A stretch of DNA of 64,000 nucleotides from Candidatus Hydrogenedentota bacterium (GTDB lineage: Bacteria; Hydrogenedentota; Hydrogenedentia; Hydrogenedentales; CAITNO01). The stretch lies in the NCBI GenBank assembly GCA_903893795.1, contig CAITNO010000034.1, positions 1 through 64,000 of the forward strand. Direction: 5' to 3'. The translations under genes were made by a program, and so were the position numbers. Under the pieces are notes generated by a model. The model was not told where the DNA came from, searched no databases, and worked only from the letters and a program-made list of their open reading frames with translations. Below are positions 24,401-31,953 of this stretch, piece after piece. Numbering within the stretch: the stretch's first letter is position 1; every line of letters begins with the position of its first letter.

Positions 24401-25562
24401 CGGCGCATGCACCGTGACAACGCCGAACGTCGTGGGCCAGTCGCAGTTTTCGGCGACCGCCGCAATCGCCGCGGCAGGCCTGGTCACCGGCACGCTGACC
24501 GAACAATGCAACGCCACTGTGGCGGCAGGTCTCATCCTCAGCCAAACACCGGCGGCGGGCGGACAGGCCCCCATCGGAAGCGCCGTGGCGTTGACGGTAT
24601 CAACGGGACCGTGCAAAACGACCGTGCCCAACGTGGTTGGCCAGACGCAGACTGCGGCGGACGCCGCGCTCACCGGTGCCCATCTGACCCCCGGCGCCAT
24701 AACCCGGCTGTGCAGTGACACCGTGCAGGCGGGCAGTGTAATCGCACAGAGCCCCGCAGGGAACTCGGAGGCAATCGTTGGCAGCGCCGTTGCGCTGACA
24801 CTATCGGCGGGACCATGCAGTGTGACCGTGCCAAATGTGGCGGGACAGACCCAGTCCGCGGCAACGGCGGCAATAGCCGGCGTCCACCTGGGGGTTGCTT
24901 CGGTCGGCCACCAGTGCAGCGACAGCCTGGCAGAGAACCTCGTTGTCAGCCAAACCCCGGCGGCGGGCACAACGGTGGCCAACGGCGACACCGTAGTCCT
25001 GATGGTGTCCTCCGGACCCTGCAACCCGGCGGTGCCCAATGTGGTGGGCCAGCAGCAGGTTGCCGCGATGATGGCCCTGACCGCCGCGAATCTGGCCACC
25101 AGTTCCGTCACCGAGCAGTGCAACAATACGGTGGCGGCAGGGCTGGTGTTCCTCCAGGATCCGGCGGCGGGAACCGTCCTGCCTGCCGGCAGCACGGTCG
25201 CCCTGTTTGTCTCCACCGGCCCCTGCGAAGGCACCCCGCCGACCGAGGCGGAGCTCCGCGCGGCACTCGCCGCGGCCTTCTCCTCGGCCGACAGCAACGG
25301 AGACGGCACAGTCAGCTATGTGGAGGCGCTGGACCACCTGCCCGGGCTTACAGAGGCGGTTTTCAACGCGGTCGATTCGGACGGGAACGGCCAGATCAGC
25401 CTTGCCGAAGCGCAGGCGGGGTCGGGCAGTGGATGTGCGGGATGCTCCGGCGGCAAGTCGCTCTTCACCCCCGGAAACCTGAAGAAGTCTTTCAGCGACC
25501 TTTTCCTGGGAGCACTGAGCCTGACGATGCTCCTGGCTGCCTCAAAGGTAAAACGCCAATAA
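21474..25562 (+). CDS. Secreted WD40-PASTA-EF-hand protein with C-terminal sorting-like tail
   Basis: 1362 aa. AGGAGG lies 9 nt before the ATG. A signal peptide (about 1-28) is followed by 14 WD40 repeats (about 40-638; GHxxxVxSVAFSPDG...LTGSxDKTAKLW), enough for two seven-bladed propellers. Repeats 1 and 8-10 are degenerate, and repeat 8 carries a Cys-containing insertion. Nine PASTA domains follow (about 640-1250), each of about 68 aa with one mid-domain Cys (QCS/QCN) and one terminal Cys (GPC). An EF-hand pair comes next (DSNGDGTVSY, DSDGNGQISL). The end has GCAGCSGGK, a hydrophobic segment and a basic KVKRQ. Probably exported and anchored; ligand unknown, though PASTA domains in other proteins bind muropeptides or beta-lactams. 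Confidence 0.88.
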   Translation: MPQKCLVNMGIGMLMVGLLLSFAATAATMEKDTLSTAAMQYGYGALTSNVAYAADSSTFLAGSRDGKARIFTVSTGAVVRTLAGHSDAVLAVAYSADGTQIITGSADKTAKLWNADTGGLLFTCTGHTDAVTSVVFSQDGTQVLTGSKDNTAKLWNTVSGLIVRTFSGHSAAVNAVALSTDGILALTGSADGTAKLWPLATAVEIRSFTGHTESVNSVAFSADGSKALSASSDNTAKLWDTATATELRSFSGHTGSVNTAAFSSDEGTVLTGSGDHTARLWNASTGVQTLTFTGHAGSVTSAVFSSDGTKVLTGSLDNTIRLWEAASAATVQSFNGFTDPCFSVAFSPDGSRLLTSGGQGCAPGQLGCVLSGPPRGAALLWNTVTGKETRAFAGQAEPVVSVAFSPDGTKVLGSWWDGSASLWDAVTASEILHFAGETGLMNPLAFSPNGTAVVTESTPGTATLWNATTGAIVQTFTGHTLYLSSVAFSPDGTQLLTGSWDKTAKLWNAATGAEIRSFAGHSSAVSSVAFSPDGKQVLTASADKTAKLWDAGTAGEIRSFAGHASEVNSVACSPDGTQVLTGSEDKTAKLWDLATGAELRSYAGHLAGVRARFSPDGARVITASADGTAKLWPVSGQSVDVSVPDVAGQTQSAAVEAIAAAGLASGPVTTQCSDTVAAGLVIGQNPNAGQSAPLGSAVTLQISSGPCSVTVPDLTGQTQTDAEATLAGLHLSTGAVTQQCSNTAASGRVAHQSPAAGSLVPPGGGVGLVISTGPCSVTVPNVTGQTQAAAGTVLGNAGLATGAVTLQCSNTIAAGLVISQSPQAGQQAPYGSAVALVVSSGVCNVSAPDLVGKTQEAAATALTTAHLTVGDVAQQCSNTVAAGFVISQTPAAGEAAPYGSGVALLLSSGPCNVTVPSVTGQTQTAASAALSAAGLLTGLVNQQCSATVASGQIISQTPAAGQAAPYGSAVALVVSTGACTVTTPNVVGQSQFSATAAIAAAGLVTGTLTEQCNATVAAGLILSQTPAAGGQAPIGSAVALTVSTGPCKTTVPNVVGQTQTAADAALTGAHLTPGAITRLCSDTVQAGSVIAQSPAGNSEAIVGSAVALTLSAGPCSVTVPNVAGQTQSAATAAIAGVHLGVASVGHQCSDSLAENLVVSQTPAAGTTVANGDTVVLMVSSGPCNPAVPNVVGQQQVAAMMALTAANLATSSVTEQCNNTVAAGLVFLQDPAAGTVLPAGSTVALFVSTGPCEGTPPTEAELRAALAAAFSSADSNGDGTVSYVEALDHLPGLTEAVFNAVDSDGNGQISLAEAQAGSGSGCAGCSGGKSLFTPGNLKKSFSDLFLGALSLTMLLAASKVKRQ

Positions 25563-25607
25563 CCGGATGCTGCATTGTGCTTTGCGGCCCGCACCCTGCG
25601 GTCACGG

Positions 25608-27767
25608 TTACAGTGACTCCAGCAGCGGCGGCGTGTCCCCCTCGGCATCCGGGGCGGCGGCCTCCGCGACTGGTTCGGGCGCGGGAGCAATAAAGGTCCC
25701 GGGGGGGCGGGTGCCGCTGATGTAGGCTTCCTTGTAGCTGCCCCCTTCGACTCCCGTGAACCGGTCGATGTTGAAGAACTCGACCCCGTAAGGCACGTCG
25801 AAATCACGGACGGGCAGCCCTTCCTCCGCCTCGGTCATGAATTCGGTCCATACCGGACAGGAAAGGCGGCCGCCGGTGTAGTCGCGCCCCTTGCCCAGCG
25901 AACGCCCGTCGCGGTAGCCAATCCACACCACCGTGGTATAGTCGGCGGTGTACCCGCAAAACCAGGCGTCGCGGCTGTTGTTGGTGGTGCCGGTCTTGCC
26001 GGCCACGGGGCGCTTAAGCGACGACGCGCGCCATCCCGTTGGATAGAAACCGTTTCCGGGCGTGCACACCCCCTCCATCATGTGCAGTGTCACATAGGCC
26101 ACGCGGGGGTCCATGGCCTGCTCCACGCGCGTTTCGTTGTGGTAGTCAAAACGCTGCACACCGTCGCGGTCCCGAATGTCGGTGACCATGACGGACTCGT
26201 AACGCATTCCGCCGTTGGGAAAACAGGAATAGGCCACACAATGGTCCAGCGGCTTGACCTCGGGCGAGCCCAGTGCGATGGTCAGGCCCTCCACGTCGGT
26301 CGGTATGCCGCAGCGCCGCAGATAGGAGCGCACCACCGGCGCGCCCACCATGTCGGCCAGCTTCACCGACACCACGTTGAGCGACATCTCCAGGGCATGG
26401 CGTATGGGAATGGGTCCGTGATAACTGTTGTCGAAATTGTGGGGCGACCACACCTTGCCGTTCGGTGCGACGCGGGTAAAGGGCTCATCGACAATAACAG
26501 TCGACGGGGTGATGCCGCTGCCGATGGCCGAGGCCCACACAAAGGGCTTGATGCTGGAGCCCGGCTGGCGCCTGGCCTGGGTGACGGTGTTGTACTTTTC
26601 GTGCTCGTAATCGCGCCCGCCCACCATGGCCCGCACGAATCCGCGGTATTGGGGACGGTTGTCGATGCAGACCAGCGCGCCGGCAGCGGGGGTGAACTCG
26701 TCCGGCTTGCCCTGCCGTTCAAACATCTTGCGCTGCTTGTTGTCGAATTCATCAAGCCCCTTGCGCAGGGCACGCTCGGCGGCATCCTGCAGCCGCATGT
26801 CGACGGTGGTGTAAATCTCCAGCCCGTCCTGGAAGATCTTCTCGTTCTCGTATTTGTCCTGGACGAACTTGCGCACCTCTTCGACGAAATAGGGCGCCTT
26901 GAAACGCTTGGAGGGGGTGATGGCGGCGGCGCGGTTTTCCGCGATCTGCTCGGGCTTGACCACCTGCGCGGCCAAGTCCTCCGCCACAGCGGCGTCATGC
27001 TCCGCCTGGGTGATAAAACCCTCATCGAGCATCTGTTTGAGCACGACACCGCGCCGGTTGCGCGCGTTTTCGAGGTTGCGGATGGGGTTGTTGGTGTTGG
27101 GCCAGCGCGTCAGCCCGGCCAGCGTCGCGGCCTCGCCCAGCGTAAGGTCCTGGCAACTCCTGCCGAAGTATTGCTGCGAGGCGGCCTCAACACCCCAGGC
27201 GCTGATCCCGAGGAAAATCTGGTTGAGGTAGAGTTCGAGAATTTCGTCCTTGGTGAACTTGCGCTCGATCTGGAGGGCCACCAGCGCCTCGCGCCACTTG
27301 CGTTTGTACGAGTGCTCCGTGCCCACCTTGAGTTCATTGATGTTGCGCACAACCTGCATGGTGATCGTGCTGGCCCCGCGCACCCGGCCTGTTTGAGCCG
27401 CGTCCAGGGCCACGCTCAGATACGCCTCGGGGCGGACACCCTTGTGCTGGTAAAAGGTGGCGTCCTCAGTGGCGATAAAGGCTTTCTGCACCTTCAGCGG
27501 AATGTCGCAGAGGCGCAGCAACTGCCGCTCCTCCACTGTGAATTCGGCGAGCAGTTGGCCATCACTGCTGAAGACTTTGCTGCCCACCTTGGGCCGGAAA
27601 TCGGCGAATGCCTGGGACACATCGGCGGTTTCGTCGTACACCATCCAGAGAAACAGCCCCAGCCCGGCACCCCAGCATGCGCCGAGGATGAGCATGATCA
27701 AGATGAACAACCCGGCGCAGCCACGGCGGCGCACGGGTTCCTTTTCGTTGTTTTCTGGTTCCTGCAT
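25608..27767 (-). CDS. Class A penicillin-binding protein (PBP1A-type)
   Basis: 719 aa bifunctional murein synthase. The ATG at 27767 is preceded by CAGGA. A membrane anchor spans about 17-43. The GT51 glycosyltransferase domain has the catalytic Glu in ATEDATFYQHKG (Glu101) and GASTITMQ. The transpeptidase has Ser404-x-x-Lys407 (SSIK), Ser462-x-Asn464 (SLN) and Lys591-Thr-Gly-Thr (KTGT). A Pro/Ala/Glu-rich C-terminus ends at ESL. Last gene of a run with the Pro/Ala-rich secreted protein and the VanZ-like protein; 61 nt separates it from the latter. Confidence 0.96.
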   Translation of the reverse strand: MQEPENNEKEPVRRRGCAGLFILIMLILGACWGAGLGLFLWMVYDETADVSQAFADFRPKVGSKVFSSDGQLLAEFTVEERQLLRLCDIPLKVQKAFIATEDATFYQHKGVRPEAYLSVALDAAQTGRVRGASTITMQVVRNINELKVGTEHSYKRKWREALVALQIERKFTKDEILELYLNQIFLGISAWGVEAASQQYFGRSCQDLTLGEAATLAGLTRWPNTNNPIRNLENARNRRGVVLKQMLDEGFITQAEHDAAVAEDLAAQVVKPEQIAENRAAAITPSKRFKAPYFVEEVRKFVQDKYENEKIFQDGLEIYTTVDMRLQDAAERALRKGLDEFDNKQRKMFERQGKPDEFTPAAGALVCIDNRPQYRGFVRAMVGGRDYEHEKYNTVTQARRQPGSSIKPFVWASAIGSGITPSTVIVDEPFTRVAPNGKVWSPHNFDNSYHGPIPIRHALEMSLNVVSVKLADMVGAPVVRSYLRRCGIPTDVEGLTIALGSPEVKPLDHCVAYSCFPNGGMRYESVMVTDIRDRDGVQRFDYHNETRVEQAMDPRVAYVTLHMMEGVCTPGNGFYPTGWRASSLKRPVAGKTGTTNNSRDAWFCGYTADYTTVVWIGYRDGRSLGKGRDYTGGRLSCPVWTEFMTEAEEGLPVRDFDVPYGVEFFNIDRFTGVEGGSYKEAYISGTRPPGTFIAPAPEPVAEAAAPDAEGDTPPLLESL

Positions 27768-27828
27768 GGTGTTCCTGAGAGTATCACGCGCCCCCAATGG
27801 GGCGCAATCGGCCTGCGTTACGGAAGTA

Positions 27829-28230
27829 TTATTCCCCGGCGCGGACCAAAGTTTCCGGAAGGAATTTGCCCAGGAACCGGAAGAAGACGGGAGATAGGGT
27901 CGCGGCGACCAGTCCACCGGACCCGTCGGCCACCCAGTCCAGGAATTCGGTGCTCCGGGTGGGCACAAAATACTGGTGGAATTCGTCGCTCGCGCCGTAA
28001 AACGCGACGAAAAGGACCGGTATACAGAACAGGGCGCGCCGCGACCAAAGGCGTCCTGACTGCCACAACCCAAAATAGACCAGCCCGCCCAGCCCGCCGT
28101 ATAGGCAGAAATGGGCCACCTTGTCCACTCCGTCGAACTGTATCGTTTCAGGCACCGTAACTGGCCCGGAGGACATCCAGAAGATAAAGGTGCAGTAGGC
28201 CGTGACCAGCAGCATATGGGGAAGTTTCAC
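27829..28230 (-). CDS. VanZ-like family membrane protein
   Basis: 133 aa with about four hydrophobic segments. The family pattern is visible: an FIFWMSSGP entry, VDKVAHFCLYGGLGGLVYF, FYGASDEFHQYFVPTR (the conserved Asp-Glu-x-x-Gln signature) and DWVADGSGGLVAA. VanZ relatives raise teicoplanin resistance in enterococci, but in most bacteria the role is unknown. Its place between an exported protein and a class A PBP fits an envelope function. Confidence 0.88.
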   Translation of the reverse strand: MKLPHMLLVTAYCTFIFWMSSGPVTVPETIQFDGVDKVAHFCLYGGLGGLVYFGLWQSGRLWSRRALFCIPVLFVAFYGASDEFHQYFVPTRSTEFLDWVADGSGGLVAATLSPVFFRFLGKFLPETLVRAGE

Positions 28231-28250
28231 GAATTCAATCCATCCACAAC

Positions 28251-30014
28251 TCAGAGTTGGGTCAAGGTTTCATACTCGATGCCGTCGAAAAAGAACATGC
28301 GCCCCCCGGCGGCCACACCGGTGACGTAGGCATGGCCCGGAGCAATAAAATTGCGTCGCAGGGCGGTTTCGCTTCCCGTGACGAGACCGGACGGGGTGGT
28401 GGCCAGCACGAGGGAGCTGTCGCCGCCGCCCGAAAAGAGGTCTGACAGTAACAACAACGCGTAGATGCCCTCATATTCGCCCTGGTCAATGGTGGCCGAG
28501 GCCGCCTGCAACGCCGTTTCAGAACCTGTGAGCCACAGCACGGTGAGCGCCGGGAAGAAGTCCTCCGGACCGACATAGCCGCCCGGTGCCAAAAAGGCCG
28601 CCAATATGGAATTGGCGCGGCCTTCGGCCGTAAGGAGCAGAATGTCGCGCCGCTTGGCCAATTCGGGCCGACGTGCCAGTTCCCGCTGCTGGACAATATC
28701 GCCCAGTGTGCGGGCCACCATGGCGGTGAACTCCGGTATGGACGGCAGCATAACGCCGGGGGGCAGCGCCACGGGCGGCCGTTGCAGCTCGGGCGACACC
28801 GGTGCGACGGGCAGCACCAAACCGGGCGAGCGCAGCGCGAAAGGCAGCGGCACCATGGTGACCACCGACACCCCCGTGAGTGCGGTGGGCATGGAGGAAA
28901 GCAGACTACCCAGACTCACGGCCTGCTGCGACGCCAGCGCGCCGCCGTCAAACACCCAGGTCCCGCTGGATTGATAGATGCGCAGTGTCACATCGGGCAG
29001 GCGCATCCAACGGCCAATATTCTCGGGACCCGCGTAATAGCCCAGCGTTATGGCCATCTGCATGGCGGGAGGCGGAAAGGCCGATGCGGGGATGGGTGTG
29101 CTGTCCAATTTCTTAAACGGATCAGCGAGAGGCTGTTTTTCTGTTCCCGGCGACGGAACGGGGGGCGCTATTGCCGCAGGCGGTATTGCCACGGCCCCCG
29201 AAGACGGTTCAGCCGGTTTGGGCGGCGACACCGGAGGCGTGCCGACTATGGACGGCGGGGCCAAGCTGGGCGGAGGCGGCGTCTTATCCGGCGTTGCCGA
29301 TACCGGAACGGGGGGCAACCCTGCGGCCGAGGAGGGCGAAGGCGTGGCCCCAGCGCCTGCGGCGGGCACTGCGGTAACGGTGGCCGGGGCGGAAGCCGGG
29401 GCCTCCGATGATGGAGTCGGCGGGCCAGCAAGCGGAGCGCCCAACCCGGTTCCGGGCACCGCCTCGGCACCTGCCACGCCTGCCTTTGCGGCGGAAGTCG
29501 TGTCGCCAAGAAGCGCCGAATCAAGGGGACCACCCCGCAGCACGGCATCGAGTCCCATGCCAACGGTGGCCACCAGCGGCGGGGCAAAGCCCGTGCACTG
29601 CTCCAGCCACTGAAGCACCGCGTCCAATTCCTGCAGGTTGGGCGGCGTTCCACGCATCACCGATTGGAGCGCCGTGGCGGCAAAGGCCCCGGCGGCCCGC
29701 GCGGCCGCCTCCTGGCCGGTTCCTTCCAGGCCAATCATGTCACGCCACACCCCGCCCACGGCGAAGGAAAAATGGTTCTTGTCCAGATACTCGCGAAACG
29801 CGGGGGCCCATTCCTCGGCGTACACATCCGCACGGGACACCTTTTCATAGAGCGCGGCCGTCGTTTCCGACGAGGGTGATGCGGCAACGGCCTCCAAGGC
29901 CGCAATGGCCTGACCTTTCTGCTCCTCGGTCAACGCCGTGGCCGTGGCGATGCCCTGGGCCAGTAACAACAACAGGGGCACCGCCGCCCGAACGATATAT
30001 AAACGTGCTTCCAT
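28251..30014 (-). CDS. Secreted Pro/Ala-rich protein of unknown function
   Basis: 587 aa, family not recognised. Signal peptide (hydrophobic LLLLLAQGIATATA) with predicted export. A helical N-terminal domain (about 28-170) contains LEEQ/LQWLEQC segments. A low-complexity Pro/Ala/Ser/Thr linker spans about 185-300. A C-terminal region (about 305-587) includes FALRSPGLVLP, GPEDFFPALTVLWLTGSE and RMFFFDGIEYETL. The VanZ-like gene starts 21 nt downstream and then the PBP gene, so an envelope or murein-related role is plausible but unproven. Confidence 0.8.
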   Translation of the reverse strand: MEARLYIVRAAVPLLLLLAQGIATATALTEEQKGQAIAALEAVAASPSSETTAALYEKVSRADVYAEEWAPAFREYLDKNHFSFAVGGVWRDMIGLEGTGQEAAARAAGAFAATALQSVMRGTPPNLQELDAVLQWLEQCTGFAPPLVATVGMGLDAVLRGGPLDSALLGDTTSAAKAGVAGAEAVPGTGLGAPLAGPPTPSSEAPASAPATVTAVPAAGAGATPSPSSAAGLPPVPVSATPDKTPPPPSLAPPSIVGTPPVSPPKPAEPSSGAVAIPPAAIAPPVPSPGTEKQPLADPFKKLDSTPIPASAFPPPAMQMAITLGYYAGPENIGRWMRLPDVTLRIYQSSGTWVFDGGALASQQAVSLGSLLSSMPTALTGVSVVTMVPLPFALRSPGLVLPVAPVSPELQRPPVALPPGVMLPSIPEFTAMVARTLGDIVQQRELARRPELAKRRDILLLTAEGRANSILAAFLAPGGYVGPEDFFPALTVLWLTGSETALQAASATIDQGEYEGIYALLLLSDLFSGGGDSSLVLATTPSGLVTGSETALRRNFIAPGHAYVTGVAAGGRMFFFDGIEYETLTQL

Positions 30015-30176
30015 CGTGTCTGCTTACCCTTCCGCCAAAGGCGAATTCTAAAGAGATTATACTTGGAAAGAACGCTCCATTAACACGAATGCGCCGATTG
30101 GACGGAATGCCGGAGGGGCTTTCAGCCGTGCCTGCCCCTGAGTCCTGTGGTGGACGTTCTTCAAGCAAATCGAGAA

Positions 30177-31889
30177 TTATTGATTCAGCAGGCGAAGGTT
30201 TGCCTGCGCGGCGGCATTGGCCGGGTCCAGGACGAGGGCGCGCTGAAAGGCCGTGCGGGCTTCTTCAGCCCGGCCCAAGTTCATGAGCGCCACGCCCAGA
30301 TTCACCTGCGCATTCGGGTTTTGGGCGTCCATACGCGCCCCTGCTTCCAAATGAAGAAGGGCGGCGGCGGGTTGCTTGAGTTGGAGCAGGGCGTAGCCCA
30401 CGTTTGTGCGTATGTCACCCCGGCCGGGGGCCAGTCGCGCCGCCTCTTCCAGAAACGGCAACGCCCTGCCCGGGTCGCCGGCAACCAGCATGCTGCCCAG
30501 ATTGTAATTCCAGTCGGGACAGTCGGGCCGGATACGGATGGCCTCCAAATAGAGCTTGGTGGCTCCTTCCAGATCACCCTGGTCGAAGCGCCAATCGCCC
30601 ACCCGGGCAAGCCCGAGGTCGTCATTCGGATAGAGCTGGACCACGCGGCCAAACGCGGTATGGGTGTCGCGCCAGAAACCGGTCTGCCACCAGGAGACAG
30701 CGGCAAGGCAAGCAATGAGGACAGCGGCCATTGCCCCCCCCATGTTCTTCGCGAGTCCCCGGCGACACAGCCTCTCCCCCACCTCACACAAGATTCCAGC
30801 GGCGGCCAGGGAGAGCCCCATGCCGGGCAGATACATGTAGCGGTCGGCCAGGGGAGTGTTGCCGTAGGGCATAAGACCGACCACCGGAATGAGCGTGACC
30901 AGAAACCAGAACCAGCCGATTGTGAGCCAGGGACGGTGGCGGCGCGTTGCCAATGCCGCCAGTGACAGGGCCAGCACCACGCCCCAAGACGCAAGGACCT
31001 GCCAGAGCACGAAGGCGAAGGCGGGATAGTGGGGCGACAGACCAACGGGCCAGAGGAAACCCGTCAAGTAGTGGAAGTAGAAGCAGCCCACGGCGGCCAC
31101 ACGTTGCAGGAGAGGCGCGGCACCCGTTTCCACCGCGCCGCCCACCTCGTGCTGGGCGCGCCAGGTCACCACCATCACAGTGATGGCCAACAACCCAAAG
31201 GGAATCTTTTCGGCCACGAGCCACAGGGCGCGCCGGAACGGAAAGCGTCCGGTCTCATCGTTGTGGAAGCGGTCCAGCGGCCACATATCGAGCAACAGCA
31301 GCACGGCGGGAATGGGCGCGGCGCTGGTCTTGCCTGCCAACGCCAGCAGCACGGCGGCAAACAGCAGGGCGTAGCGCGTCAGACTGGGGTATCGTCCATA
31401 CCACGCATAAGTCAGCAGGGACAGCGCAAAGCCCGCACCGCAGACGAGGTCCTTACGGCTCGAAATCCAGGCCACCGCCTCCACGCGCAGGGGATGGGCG
31501 GCAAACAGCGCCGCCGCCAGCAGGCTCAACCCCCGCGCGCCGGTCAGCGCACGCAGTGCCGCATAAAACATCAGTACCGCCAGCGCGTGCCAGAACATGT
31601 TCGTGAGGTGGTGCCCCCCGGCCCAAGTGCCAAAAAGGCTCATGTCGGCCATGTGCGTGAGCGCAGTGAGCGGCATCCATATGCCGTGCAAACCGTGGGT
31701 TAATGCCCAGGAAAACCCCTCCCACGACAGCCCCAACTTCACCACGGGATGGTCGAAAATCATGGGACCGTCGTCATAGTCGATGGCGGGAAACCATACC
31801 GTGCGGGCATAGATCAGGACCACAGGCAGCAGCAGCGCCGCGACGCCCACAGTCTCGATGACCCACTGTTTTATATTCTTGGAGGACAT
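30177..31889 (-). CDS. GT-C-type membrane protein with C-terminal TPRs (copy 1)
   Basis: 570 aa from the ATG at 31889. About ten hydrophobic segments come first, with an early extracytoplasmic loop carrying acidic residues (FPAIDYDDGPMIFDHPVV) and HPLRVEAVAWISSRKD, both typical of bacterial relatives of the TMTC/PMT mannosyltransferase (GT-C) superfamily. About four to five TPRs end the protein (ALVLDPANAAAQANLRLLNQ). Related proteins are proposed lipid-linked-sugar-dependent transferases acting outside the membrane; donor and acceptor here are unknown. Third of three tandem paralogues, 64 nt after its neighbour. Confidence 0.82.
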   Translation of the reverse strand: MSSKNIKQWVIETVGVAALLLPVVLIYARTVWFPAIDYDDGPMIFDHPVVKLGLSWEGFSWALTHGLHGIWMPLTALTHMADMSLFGTWAGGHHLTNMFWHALAVLMFYAALRALTGARGLSLLAAALFAAHPLRVEAVAWISSRKDLVCGAGFALSLLTYAWYGRYPSLTRYALLFAAVLLALAGKTSAAPIPAVLLLLDMWPLDRFHNDETGRFPFRRALWLVAEKIPFGLLAITVMVVTWRAQHEVGGAVETGAAPLLQRVAAVGCFYFHYLTGFLWPVGLSPHYPAFAFVLWQVLASWGVVLALSLAALATRRHRPWLTIGWFWFLVTLIPVVGLMPYGNTPLADRYMYLPGMGLSLAAAGILCEVGERLCRRGLAKNMGGAMAAVLIACLAAVSWWQTGFWRDTHTAFGRVVQLYPNDDLGLARVGDWRFDQGDLEGATKLYLEAIRIRPDCPDWNYNLGSMLVAGDPGRALPFLEEAARLAPGRGDIRTNVGYALLQLKQPAAALLHLEAGARMDAQNPNAQVNLGVALMNLGRAEEARTAFQRALVLDPANAAAQANLRLLNQ

Positions 31890-31953
31890 GGTTTCGGTTC
31901 CCGTGCGCAAGCATACCGTTAGGAACGCGCGGCGGGCAATAGACGGCACTCCG

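Noticed and set aside
26082-28160. A 692-codon plus-strand open frame
   Set aside because: Antisense to the PBP and VanZ-like genes, both with clear motifs. No ribosome binding site or domain was found for it.
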